From: Rallus limicola
Lineage: Eukaryota > Chordata > Aves > Gruiformes > Rallidae
Length of the DNA stretch: 64,000 nucleotides
Direction: 5' to 3'
NCBI GenBank assembly: GCA_022605955.1
Contig: JAKCOZ010000239.1
Location: 62,001-126,000 of the forward strand
The position numbers and the translations under genes were made by a program. Of this stretch, positions 24,162 through 37,427 are shown piece after piece; positions within the stretch are counted from its first letter, which is position 1; each line of letters opens with the position of its first letter. The notes under the pieces were generated by a model. It made no database searches. It was given only the letters and a program-made list of their open reading frames with translations, and was not told where the DNA came from.

Positions 24162-27100
24162 GTGCTTTTCTCGGCCCTAGCAGACTGCAGTTCAAAACAT
24201 GCTAAACGTCCAGCAATAACTCCCAAAGTAAAGAAGCTAGGCATGAAAGGCATAGCTTGTCTGAAACCTCCTAACAGGACACACAAGCAGACCCTGTCAC
24301 TTTGGCTCTCAGCCTTTTCCTTTGCCTGGAAAGAGGGAACATGCCTGGAACCTCCTACGGTGCTTTTCTCGGCCCTAGCAGACTGCAGTTCAAAACATGC
24401 TAAACGTCCAGCAATAACTCCCAAAGTAAAGAAGCTAGGATTGAAAGGCATAGCTTGTCTGAAACCTCCTAACAGGACACACAAGCAGACCCTGTCACTT
24501 TGGCTCTCAGCCTTTTCCTTTGCCTGGAAAGAGGGAACATGCCTGGAAGATCCTACGGTGCTTTTCTCGGCCCTAGCAGACTGCAGTTCAAAACATGCTA
24601 AACGTCCAGCAATAACTCCCAAAGTAAAGAAGCTAGGACTGAAAGGCATAGCTTGTCTGAAACCTCCTAACAGGACACACAAGCAGACCCTGTCACTTTG
24701 GCTCTCAGCCTTTTCCTTTGCCTGGAAAGAGGGAACATGCCTGGAACCTCCTACGGTGCTTTTCTCGGCCCTAGCAGACTGCAGTTCAAAACATGCTAAA
24801 CGTCCAGCAATAACTCCCAAAGTAAAGAAGCTAGGCATGAAAGGCATAGCTTGTCTGAAACCTCCTAACAGGACACACAAGCAGACCCTGTCACTTTGGC
24901 TCTCAGCCTTTTCCTTTGCCTGGAAAGAGGGAACATGCCTGGAACCTCCTACGGTGCTTTTCTCGGCCCTAGCAGACTGCAGTTCAAAACATGCTAAACG
25001 TCCAGCAATAACTCCCAAAGTAAAGAAGCTAGGCATGAAAGGCATAGCTTGTCTGAAACCTCCTAACAGGACACACAAGCTGACCCTGTCACTTTGGCTC
25101 TCAGCCTTTTCCTTTGCCTGGAAAGAGGGAACATGCCTGGAACCTCCTACGGTGCTTTTCTCGGCCCTAGCAGACTGCAGTTCAAAACATGCTAAACGTC
25201 CAGCAATAACTCCCAAAGTAAAGAAGCTAGGATTGAAAGGCATAGCTTGTCTGAAACCTCCTAACAGGACACACAAGCTGACCCTGTCACTTTGGCTCTC
25301 AGCCTTTTCCTTTGCCTGGAAAGAGGGAACATGCCTGGAACCTCCTACGGTGCTTTTCTCGGCCCTAGCAGACTGCAGTTCAAAACATGCTAAACGTCCA
25401 GCAATAACTCCCAAAGTAAAGAAGCTAGGACTGAAAGGCATAGCTTGTCTGAAACCTCCTAACAGGACACACAAGCTGACCCTGTCACTTTGGCTCTCAG
25501 CCTTTTCCTTTGCCTGGAAAGAGGGAACATGCCTGGAACCTCCTACGGTGCTTTTCTCGGCCCTAGCAGACTGCAGTTCAAAACTTGCTAAACGTCCAGC
25601 AATAACTCCCAAAGTAAAGAAGCTAGGACTGAAAGGCATAGCTTGTCTGAAACCTCCTAACAGGACACACAAGCAGACCCTGTCACTTTGGCTCTCAGCC
25701 TTTTCCTTTGCATGGAAAGAGGGAACATGCCTGGAACCTCCTACGGTGCTTTTCTCGGCCCTAGCAGACTGCAGTTCAAAACATGCTAAACGTCCAGCAA
25801 TAACTCCCAAAGTAAAGAAGCTAGGACTGAAAGGCATAGCTTGTCTGAAACCTCCTAACAGGACACACAAGCAGACCCTGTCACTTTGGCTCTCAGCCTT
25901 TTCCTTTGCCTGGAAAGAGGGAACATGCCTGGAACCTCCTACGGTGCTTTTCTCGGCCCTAGCAGACTGCAGTTCAAAACATGCTAAACGTCCAGCAATA
26001 ACTCCCAAAGTAAAGAAGCTAGGCATGAAAGGCATAGCTTCTCTGAAACCTCCTAACAGGACACACAAGCAGACCCTGTCACTTTGGCTCTCAGCCTTTT
26101 CCTTTGCCTGGAAAGAAGGAACATACCTGCTACCTCCTACAGTGCTTTTCTCGGCCCTAGCAGACTGCAGTTCAAAACATGCTAAACGTCCAGCAATAAC
26201 TCCCAAAGTAAAGAAGCTAGGACTGAAAGGCATAGCTTGTCTGAAACCTCCTAACAGGACACACAAGCAGACCCTGTCACTTTGGCTCTCAGCCTTTTCC
26301 TTTGCCTGGAAAGAGGGAACATGCCTGGAACCTCCTACGGTGCTTTTCTCGGCCCTAGCAGACTGCAGTTCAAAACATGCTAAACGTCCAGCAATAACTC
26401 CCAAAGTAAAGAAGCTAGGCATGAAGGGCATAGCTTGTCTGAAACCTCCTAACAGGAAACACAAGCAGACCCTGTCACTTTGGCTCTCAGCCTTTTCCTT
26501 TGCCTGGAAAGAAGGAACATACCTGCTACCTCCTACAGTGCTTTTCTCGGCCCTAGCAGACTGCAGTTCAAAACATGCTAAACGTCCAGCAATAACTCCC
26601 AAAGTAAAGAAGCTAGGACTGAAAGGCATAGCTTGTCTGAAACCTCCTAACAGGACACACAAGCTGACCCTGTCACTTTGGCTCTCAGCCTTTTCCTTTG
26701 CCTGGAAAGAGGGAACATGCCTGGAACCTCCTACGGTGCTTTTCTCGGCCCTAGCAGACTGCAGTTCAAAACATGCTAAACGTCCAGCAATAACTCCCAA
26801 AGTAAAGAAGCTAGGATTGAAAGGCATAGCTTGTCTGAAACCTCCTAACAGGACACACAAGCAGACTCTGTCACTTTGGCTCTCAGCCTTTTCCTTTGCC
26901 TGGAAAGAGGGAACATGCCTGGAAGCTCCTACGGTGCTTTTCTCGGCCCTAGCAGACTGCAGTTCAAAACATGCTAAACGTCCAGCAATAACTCCCAAAG
27001 TAAAGAAGCTAGGCATGAAAGGCATAGCTTGTCTGAAACCTCCTAACAGGACACACAAGCAGACCCTGTCACTTTGGCTCTCAGCCTTTTCCTTTGCCTG

Positions 27101-29705
27101 GAAAGAAGGAACATACCTGCTACCTATAAAAGTGCTTTTCTCGGCCCTAGCAGACTGCAGTTCAAAACATGCTAAACGTCCAGCAATAACTCCCAAAGTA
27201 AAGAAGCTAGGACTGAAAGGCATAGCTTGTCTGAAACCTCCTAACAGGACACACAAGCAGACCCTGTCACTTTGGCTCTCAGCCTTTTCCTTTGCCTGGA
27301 AAGAGGGAACATGCCTGGAACCTCCTACGGTGCTTTTCTCGGCCCTAGCAGACTGCAGTTCAAAACATGCTAAACGTCCAGCAATAACTCCCAAAGTAAA
27401 GAAGCTAGGACTGAAAGGCATAGCTTGTCTGAAACCTCCTAACAGGACACACAAGCTGACCCTGTCACTTTGGCTCTCAGCCTTTTCCTTTGCCTGGAAA
27501 GAGGGAACATGCCTGGAACCTCCTACGGTGCTTTTCTCGGCCCTAGCAGACTGCAGTTCAAAACATGCTAAACGTCCAGCAATAACTCCCAAAGTAAAGA
27601 AGCTAGGCATGAAAGGCATAGCTTGTCTGAAACCTCCTAACAGGACACACAAGCAGACCCTGTCACTTTGGCTCTCAGCCTTTTCCTTTGCCTGGAAAGA
27701 GGGAACATGCCTGGAAGCTCCTACGGTGCTTTTCTCGGCCCTAGCAGACTGCAGTTCAAAACATGCTAAACGTCCAGCAATAACTCCCAAAGTAAAGAAG
27801 CTAGGACTGAAAGGCATAGCTTGTCTGAAACCTCCTAACAGGACACACAAGCAGACCCTGTCACTTTGGCTCTCAGCCTTTTCCTTTGCCTGGAAAGAGG
27901 GAACATGCCTGGAACCTCCTACGGTGCTTTTCTCGGCCCTAGCAGACTGCAGTTCAAAACATGCTAAACGTCCAGCAATAACTCCCAAAGTAAAGAAGCT
28001 AGGACTGAAAGGCATAGCTTGTCTGAAACCTCCTAACAGGACACACAAGCTGACCCTGTCACTTTGGCTCTCAGCCTTTTCCTTTGCCTGGAAAGAGGGA
28101 ACATGCCTGGAACCTCCTACGGTGCTTTTCTCGGCCCTAGCAGACTGCAGTTCAAAACATGCTAAACGTCCAGCAATAACTCCCAAAGTAAAGAAGCTAG
28201 GACTGAAAGGCATAGCTTGTCTGAAACCTCCTAACAGGACACACAAGCAGACCCTGTCACTTTGGCTCTCAGCCTTTTCCTTTGCCTGGAAAGAAGGAAC
28301 ATACCTGCTACCTCCTACGGTGCTTTTCTCGGCCCTAGCAGACTGCAGTTCAAAACATGCTAAACGTCCAGCAATAACTCCCAAAGTAAAGAAGCTAGGA
28401 CTGAAAGGCATAGCTTGTCTGAAACCTCCTAACAGGAAACACAAGCAGACCCTGTCACTTTGGCTCTCAGCCTTTTCCTTTGCCTGGAAAGAGGGAACAT
28501 GCCTGGAACCTCCTACGGTGCTTTTCTCGGCCCTAGCAGACTGCAGTTCAAAACATGCTAAACGTCCAGCAATAACTCCCAAAGTAAAGAAGCTAGGATT
28601 GAAAGGCATAGCTTGTCTGAAACCTCCTAACAGGACACACAAGCAGACCCTGTCACTTTGGCTCTCAGCCTTTTCCTTTGCCTGGAAAGAGGGAACATGC
28701 CTGGAAGCTCCTACGGTGCTTTTCTCGGCCCTAGCAGACTGCAGTTCAAAACATGCTAAACGTCCAGCAATAACTCCCAAAGTAAAGAAGCTAGGACTGA
28801 AAGGCATAGCTTGTCTGAAACCTCCTAACAGGACACACAAGCAGACCCTGTCACTTTGGCTCTCAGCCTTTTCCTTTGCCTGGAAAGAGGGAACATGCCT
28901 GGAACCTCCTACGGTGCTTTTCTCGGCCCTAGCAGACTGCAGTTCAAAACATGCTAAACGTCCAGCAATAACTCCCAAAGTAAAGAAGCTAGGCATGAAA
29001 GGCATAGCTTGTCTGAAACCTCCTAACAGGACACACAAGCAGACCCTGTCACTTTGGCTCTCAGCCTTTTCCTTTGCCTGGAAAGAGGGAACATGCCTGG
29101 AACCTCCTACGGTGCTTTTCTCGGCCCTAGCAGACTGCAGTTCAAAACATGCTAAACGTCCAGCAATAACTCCCAAAGTAAAGAAGCTAGGCATGAAAGG
29201 CATAGCTTGTCTGAAACCTCCTAACAGGACACACAAGCAGACCCTGTCACTTTGGCTCTCAGCCTTTTCCTTTGCCTGGAAAGAAGGAACATACCTGCTA
29301 CCTCCTACAGTGCTTTTCTCGGCCCTAGCAGACTGCAGTTCAAAACACGCTAAACGTCCAGCAATAACTCCCAAAGTAAAGAAGCTAGGCATGAAAGGCA
29401 TAGCTTGTCTGAAACCTCCTAACAGGACACACAAGCAGACCCTGTCACTTTGGCTCTCAGCCTTTTCCTTTGCCTGGAAAGAAGGAACATACCTGCTACC
29501 TCCTACAGTGCTTTTCTCGGCCCTAGCAGACTGCAGTTCAAAACATGCTAAACGTCCAGCAATAACTCCCAAAGTAAAGAAGCTAGGCATGAAAGGCATA
29601 GCTTGTCTAAAACCTTATAACAGGACACACAAGCAGACCCTGTCACTTTGGCTCTCAGCCTTTTCCTTTGCCTGGAAAGAGGGAACATGCCTGGAACCTC
29701 CTACG

Positions 29706-32081
29706 GTGCTTTTCTCGGCCCTAGCAGACTGCAGTTCAAAACATGCTAAACGTCCAGCAATAACTCCCAAAGTAAAGAAGCTAGGCATGAAATGCATAGC
29801 TTGTCTGAAACCTCCTAACAGGACACACAAGCAGACCCTGTCACTTTGGCTCTCAGCCTTTTCCTTTGCCTGGAAAGAGGGAACATACCTGCTACCTATA
29901 AAAGTGCTTTTCTCGGCCCTAGCAGACTGCAGTTCAAAACATGCTAAACGTCCAGCAATAACTGCTAAAGTAAAGAAGCTAGGCATGAAAGGCATAGCTT
30001 GTCTGAAACCTCCTAACAGGACACACAAGCAGACTCTGTCACTTTGGCTCTCAGCCTTTTCCTTTACCTGGAAAGAGGGAACATGCCTGGAACCTCCTAC
30101 GGTGCTTTTCTCGGCCCTAGCAGACTGCAGTTCAAAACATGCTAAACGTCCAGCAATAACTCCCAAAGTAAAGAAGCTAGGACTGAAAGGCATAGCTTGT
30201 CTGAAACCTCCTAACAGGACACACAAGCAGACCCTGTCACTTTGGCTCTCAGCCTTTTCCTTTGCCTGGAAAGAGGGAACATGCCTGGAACCTCCTACGG
30301 TGCTTTTCTCGGCCCTAGCAGACTGCAGTTCAAAACATGCTAAACGTCCAGCAATAACTCCCAAAGTAAAGAAGCTAGGACTGAAAGGCATAGCTTGTCT
30401 GAAACCTCCTAACAGGACACACAAGCTGACCCTGTCACTTTGGCTCTCAGCCTTTTCCTTTGCCTGGAAAGAGGGAACATGCCTGGAACCTCCTACGGTG
30501 CTTTTCTCGGCCCTAGCAGACTGCAGTTCAAAACATGCTAAACATCCAGCAATAACTCCCAAAGTAAAGAAGCTAGGCATGAAAGGCATAGCTTGTCTGA
30601 AACCTCCTAACAGGACACACAAGCAGACTCTGTCACTTTGGCTCTCAGCCTTTTCCTTTGCCTGGATAGAGGGAACATGCCTGGAACCTCCTACGGTGCT
30701 TTTCTCGGCCCTAGCAGACTGCAGTTCAAAACATGCTAAACGTCCAGCAATAACTCCCAAAGTAAAGAAGCTAGGACTGAAAGGCATAGCTTGTCTGAAA
30801 CCTCCTAACAGGACACTCAAGCAGACCCTGTCACTTTGGCTCTCAGCCTTTTCCTTTGCCTGGAAAGAGGGAACATGCCTGGAACCTCCTACGGTGCTTT
30901 TCTCGGCCCTAGCAGACTGCAGTTCAAAACATGCTAAACGTCCAGCAATAACTCCCAAAGTAAAGAAGCTAGGATTGAAAGGCATAGCTTGTCTGAAACC
31001 TCCTAACAGGACACACAAGCAGACCCTGTCACTTTGGCTCTCAGCCTTTTCCTTTGCCTGGAAAGAGGGAACATGCCTGGAAGCTCCTACGGTGCTTTTC
31101 TCGGCCCTAGCAGACTGCAGTTCAAAACATGCTAAACGTCCAGCAATAACTCCCAAAGTAAAGAAGCTAGGACTGAAAGGCATAGCTTGTCTGAAACCTC
31201 CTAACAGGACACACAAGCAGACCCTGTCACTTTGGCTCTCAGCCTTTTCCTTTGACTGGAAAGAGGGAACATGCCTGGAACCTCCTACGGTGCTTTTCTC
31301 GGCCCTAGCAGACTGCAGTTCAAAACATGCTAAACGTCCAGCAATAACTCCCAAAGTAAAGAAGCTAGGCATGAAAGGCATAGCTTGTCTGAAACCTCCT
31401 AACAGGACACACAAGCAGACCCTGTCACTTTGGCTCTCAGCCTTTTCCTTTGCCTGGAAAGAGGGAACATGCCTGGAACCTCCTACGGTGCTTTTCTCGG
31501 CCCTAGCACACTGCAGTTCAAAACATGCTAAACGTCCAGCAATAACTCCCAAAGTAAAGAAGCTAGGCATGAAAGGCATAGCTTGTCTGAAACCTCCTAA
31601 AAGGACACACAAGCAGACCCTGTCACTTTGGCTCTCAGCCTTTTCCTTTGCCTGGAAAGAAGGAACATACCTGCTACCTCCTACAGTGCTTTTCTCGGCC
31701 CTAGCAGACTGCAGTTCAAAACACGCTAAACGTCCAGCAATAACTCCCAAAGTAAAGAAGCTAGGCATGAAAGGCATAGCTTGTCTGAAACCTCCTAACA
31801 GGACACACAAGCAGACCCTGTCACTTTGGCTCTCAGCCTTTTCCTTTGCCTGGAAAGAAGGAACATACCTGCTACCTCCTACAGTGCTTTTCTCGGCCCT
31901 AGCAGACTGCAGTTCAAAACATGCTAAACGTCCAGCAATAACTCCCAAAGTAAAGAAGCTAGGCATGAAAGGCATAGCTTGTCTGAAACCTTATAACAGG
32001 ACACACAAGCAGACCCTGTCACTTTGGCTCTCAGCCTTTTCCTTTGCCTGGAAAGAGGGAACATGCCTGGAACCTCCTACG
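29706..32081. repeat. 12-monomer higher-order unit, distant copy (2376 bp)
   Basis: Lies 9108 bp (46 monomers) to the right of the unit at 20598 and has nearly all its marks at that offset: GAAATGCATAG (near 29791), TATAAAA (29897), TTTACCTGG (30063), AAACATCC (near 30540), GGATAGAG (near 30664), TTTGACTGG (near 31250), CTAGCACA (near 31505) and CTAAAAGG (near 31598). It lacks GCTTCTCTG, has a private ACACTCAAGC near 30814, and carries one extra GGCATG monomer after CTAGCACA. Confidence 0.9.
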
Positions 32082-33071
32082 GTGCTTTTCTCGGCCCTAG
32101 CAGACTGCAGTTCAAAACATGCTAAACGTCCAGCAATAACTCCCAAAGTAAAGAAGCTAGGCATGAAAGGCATAGCTTGTCTGAAACCTCCTAACAGGAC
32201 ACACAAGCAGACCCTGTCACTTTGGCTCTCAGCCTTTTCCTTTGCCTGGAAAGAAGGAACATACCTGCTACCTATAAAAGTGCTTTTCTCGGCCCTAGCA
32301 GACTGCAGTTCAAAACATGCTAAACGTCCAGCAATAACTGCTAAAGTAAAGAAGCTAGGCATGAAAGGCATAGCTTGTCTGAAACCTCCTAACAGGACAC
32401 ACAAGCTGACCCTGTCACTTTGGCTCTCAGCCTTTTCCTTTGCCTGGAAAGAGGGAACATGCCTGGAACCTCCTACGGTGCTTTTCTCGGCCCTAGCAGA
32501 CTGCAGTTCAAAACATGCTAAACGTCCAGCAATAACTCCAAAAGTAAAGAAGCTAGGCATGAAAGGCATAGCTTGTCTGAAACCTCCTAACAGGACACAC
32601 AAGCAGACCCTGTCACTTTGGCTCTCAGCCTTTTCCTTTGCCTGGAAAGAGGGAACATGCCTGGAAGCTCCTACGGTGCTTTTCTCGGCCCTAGCAGACT
32701 GCAGTTCAAAACATGCTAAACGTCCAGCAATAACTCCCAAAGTAAAGAAGCTAGGACTGAAAGGCATAGCTTGTCTGAAACCTCCTAACAGGACACACAA
32801 GCAGACCCTGTCACTTTGGCTCTCAGCCTTTTCCTTTGCCTGGAAAGAGGGAACATGCCTGGAACCTCCTACGGTGCTTTTCTCGGCCCTAGCAGACTGC
32901 AGTTCAAAACATGCTAAACGTCCAGCAATAACTCCCAAAGTAAAGAAGCTAGGCATGAAAGGCATAGCTTGTCTGAAACCTCCTAACAGGACACACAAGC
33001 AGACTCTGTCACTTTGGCTCTCAGCCTTTTCCTTTGCCTGGATAGAGGGAACATGCCTGGAACCTCCTACG
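32082..33071. repeat. Shortened block with a hybrid monomer at the join
   Basis: Matches 22776-24161 but lacks 396 bp. Monomer 32280-32477 has the ACTGCTAAAG/GGCATG head of the monomer at 22974 and the CTGACC/TTTGCCTGG rear of the monomer at 23370. The breakpoint is between about 32360 and 32406. This is the expected product of an in-register unequal exchange that removed exactly two monomers. Confidence 0.8.
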
Positions 33072-36000
33072 GTGCTTTTCTCGGCCCTAGCAGACTGCAG
33101 TTCAAAACATGCTAAACGTCCAGCAATAACTCCCAAAGTAAAGAAGCTAGGCATGAAAGGCATAGCTTGTCTGAAACCTCCTAACAGGACACACAAGCAG
33201 ACCCTGTCACTTTGGCTCTCAGCCTTTTCCTTTGCCTGGAAAGAGGGAACATGCCTGGAACCTCCTACGGTGCTTTTCTCGGCCCTAGCAGACTGCAGTT
33301 CAAAACATGCTAAACGTCCAGCAATAACTCCCAAAGTAAAGAAGCTAGGACTGAAAGGCATAGCTTGTCTGAAACCTCCTAACAGGACACACAAGCTGAC
33401 CCTGTCACTTTGGCTCTCAGCCTTTTCCTTTGCCTGGAAAGAGGGAACATGCCTGGAACCTCCTACGGTGCTTTTCTCGGCCCTAGCAGACTGCAGTTCA
33501 AAACATGCTAAACGTCCAGCAATAACTCCCAAAGTAAAGAAGCTAGGCATGAAAGGCATAGCTTGTCTGAAACCTCCTAACAGGACACACAAGCAGACCC
33601 TGTCACTTTGGCTCTCAGCCTTTTCCTTTGCATGGAAAGAGGGAACATGCCTGGAACCTCCTACGGTGCTTTTCTCGGCCCTAGCAGACTGCAGTTCAAA
33701 ACATGCTAAACGTCCAGCAATAACTCCCAAAGTAAAGAAGCTAGGACTGAAAGGCATAGCTTGTCTGAAACCTCCTAACAGGACACACAAGCAGACCCTG
33801 TCACTTTGGCTCTCAGCCTTTTCCTTTGCCTGGAAAGAGGGAACATGCCTGGAACCTCCTACGGTGCTTTTCTCGGCCCTAGCAGACTGCAGTTCAAAAC
33901 ATGCTAAACGTCCAGCAATAACTCCCAAAGTAAAGAAGCTAGGCATGAAAGGCATAGCTTGTCTGAAACCTCCTAACAGGACACACAAGCAGACCCTGTC
34001 ACTTTGGCTCTCAGCCTTTTCCTTTGCCTGGAAAGAGGGAACATGCCTGGAACCTCCTACGGTGCTTTTCTCGGCCCTAGCAGACTGCAGTTCAAAACAT
34101 GCTAAACGTCCAGCAATAACTCCCAAAGTAAAGAAGCTAGGACTGAAAGGCATAGCTTGTCTGAAACCTCCTAACAGGACACACAAGCTGACCCTGTCAC
34201 TTTGGCTCTCAGCCTTTTCCTTTGCCTGGAAAGAGGGAACATGCCTGGAACCTCCTACGGTGCTTTTCTCGGCCCTAGCAGACTGCAGTTCAAAACTTGC
34301 TAAACGTCCAGCAATAACTCCCAAAGTAAAGAAGCTAGGACTGAAAGGCATAGCTTGTCTGAAACCTCCTAACAGGACACACAAGCAGACCCTGTCACTT
34401 TGGCTCTCAGCCTTTTCCTTTGCATGGAAAGAGGGAACATGCCTGGAACCTCCTACGGTGCTTTTCTCGGCCCTAGCAGACTGCAGTTCAAAACATGCTA
34501 AACGTCCAGCAATAACTCCCAAAGTAAAGAAGCTAGGACTGAAAGGCATAGCTTGTCTGAAACCTCCTAACAGGACACACAAGCAGACCCTGTCACTTTG
34601 GCTCTCAGCCTTTTCCTTTGCCTGGAAAGAGGGAACATGCCTGGAAGCTCCTACGGTGCTTTTCTCGGCCCTAGCAGACTGCAGTTCAAAACATGCTAAA
34701 CGTCCAGCAATAACTCCCAAAGTAAAGAAGCTAGGCATGAAAGGCATAGCTTGTCTGAAACCTCCTAACAGGACACACAAGCAGACCCTGTCACTTTGGC
34801 TCTCAGCCTTTTCCTTTGCCTGGAAAGAAGGAACATACCTGCTACCTCCTACAGTGCTTTTCTCGGCCCTAGCAGACTGCAGTTCAAAACACGCTAAACG
34901 TCCAGCAATAACTCCCAAAGTAAAGAAGCTAGGACTGAAAGGCATAGCTTGTCTGAAACCTCCTAACAGGACACACAAGCAGACCCTGTCACTTTGGCTC
35001 TCAGCCTTTTCCTTTGCCTGGAAAGAGGGAACATGCCTGGAACCTCCTACGGTGCTTTTCTCGGCCCTAGCAGACTGCAGTTCAAAACATGCTAAACGTC
35101 CAGCAATAACTCCCAAAGTAAAGAAGCTAGGCATGAAGGGCATAGCTTGTCTGAAACCTCCTAACAGGAAACACAAGCAGACCCTGTCACTTTGGCTCTC
35201 AGCCTTTTCCTTTGCCTGGAAAGAAGGAACATACCTGCTACCTCCTACAGTGATTTTCTCGGCCCTATCAGACTGCAGTTCAAAACATGCTAAACGTCCA
35301 GCAATAACTCCCAAAGTAAAGAAGCTAGGACTGAAAGGCATAGCTTGTCTGAAACCTCCTAACAGGACACACAAGCTGACCCTGTCACTTTGGCTCTCAG
35401 CCTTTTCCTTTGCCTGGAAAGAGGGAACATGCCTGGAACCTCCTACGGTGCTTTTCTCGGCCCTAGCAGACTGCAGTTCAAAACATGCTAAACGTCCAGC
35501 AATAACTCCCAAAGTAAAGAAGCTAGGATTGAAAGGCATAGCTTGTCTGAAACCTCCTAACAGGACACACAAGCAGACTCTGTCACTTTGGCTCTCAGCC
35601 TTTTCCTTTGCCTGGAAAGAGGGAACATGCCTGGAACCTCCTACGGTGCTTTTCTCGGCCCTAGCAGACTGCAGTTCAAAACATGCTAAACGTCCAGCAA
35701 TAACTCCCAAAGTAAAGAAGCTAGGACTGAAAGGCATAGCTTGTCTGAAACCTCCTAACAGGACACACAAGCAGACCCTGTCACTTTGGCTCTCAGCCTT
35801 TTCCTTTGCCTGGAAAGAGGGAACATGCCTGGAAGCTCCTACGGTGCTTTTCTCGGCCCTAGCAGACTGCAGTTCAAAACATGCTAAACGTCCAGCAATA
35901 ACTCCCAAAGTAAAGAAGCTAGGCATGAAAGGCATAGCTTGTCTGAAACCTCCTAACAGGACACACAAGCAGACCCTGTCACTTTGGCTCTCAGCCTTTT

Positions 36001-37427
36001 CCTTTGCCTGGAAAGAGGGAACATGCCTGGAAGCTCCTATGGTGCTTTTCTCGGCCCTAGCAGACTGCAGTTCAAAACATGCTAAACGTCCAGCAATAAC
36101 TCCCAAAGTAAAGAAGCTAGGCATGAAAGGCATAGCTTGTCTGAAACCTCCTAACAGGACACACAAGCAGACCCTGTCACTTTGGCTCTCAGCCTTTTCC
36201 TTTGCCTGGAAAGAGGGAACATGCCTGGAACCTCCTACGGTGCTTTTCTCGGCCCTAGCAGACTGCAGTTCAAAACATGCTAAACGTCCAGCAATAACTG
36301 CTAAAGTAAAGAAGCTAGGCATGAAAGGCATAGCTTGTCTGAAACCTCCTAACAGGACACACAAGCAGACTCTGTCACTTTGGCTCTCAGCCTTTTCCTT
36401 TGCCTGGAAAGAAGGAACATGCCTGGAACCTCCTACGGTGCTTTTCTCGGCCCTAGCAGACTGCAGTTCAAAACATGCTAAACGTCCAGCAATAACTCCC
36501 AAAGTAAAGAAGCTAGGCATGAAAGGCATAGCTTGTCTGAAACCTCCTAACAGGACACACAAGCAGACCCTGTCACTTTGGCTCTCAGCCTTTTCCTTTG
36601 CCTGGAAAGAGGGAACATGCCTGGAACCTCCTACGGTGCTTTTCTCGGCCCTAGCAGACTGCAGTTCAAAACATGCTAAACGTCCAGCAATAACTCCCAA
36701 AGTAAAGAAGCTAGGACTGAAAGGCATAGCTTGTCTGAAACCTCCTAACAGGACACACAAGCTGACCCTGTCACTTTGGCTCTCAGCCTTTTCCTTTGCC
36801 TGGAAAGAGGGAACATGCCTGGAACCTCCTACGATGCTTTTCTCGGCCCTAGCAGACTGCAGTTCAAAACATGCTAAACGTCCAGCAATAACTCCCAAAG
36901 TAAAGAAGCTAGGACTGAAAGGCATAGCTTGTCTGAAACCTCCTAACAGGACACACAAGCAGACCCTGTCACTTTGGCTCTCAGCCTTTTCCTTTGCATG
37001 GAAAGAGGGAACATGCCTGGAACCTCCTACGGTGCTTTTCTCGGCCCTAGCAGACTGCAGTTCAAAACATGCTAAACGTCCAGCAATAACTCCCAAAGTA
37101 AAGAAGCTAGGACTGAAAGGCATAGCTTGTCTGAAACCTCCTAACAGGACACACAAGCAGACCCTGTCACTTTGGCTCTCAGCCTTTTCCTTTGCCTGGA
37201 AAGAGGGAACATGCCTGGAAGCTCCTACGGTGCTTTTCTCGGCCCTAGCAGACTGCAGTTCAAAACATGCTAAACGTCCAGCAATAACTCCCAAAGTAAA
37301 GAAGCTAGGCATGAAAGGCATAGCTTGTCTGAAACCTCCTAACAGGACACACAAGCAGACCCTGTCACTTTGGCTCTCAGCCTTTTCCTTTGCCTGGAAA
37401 GAGGGAACATGCCTGGAAGCTCCTACG

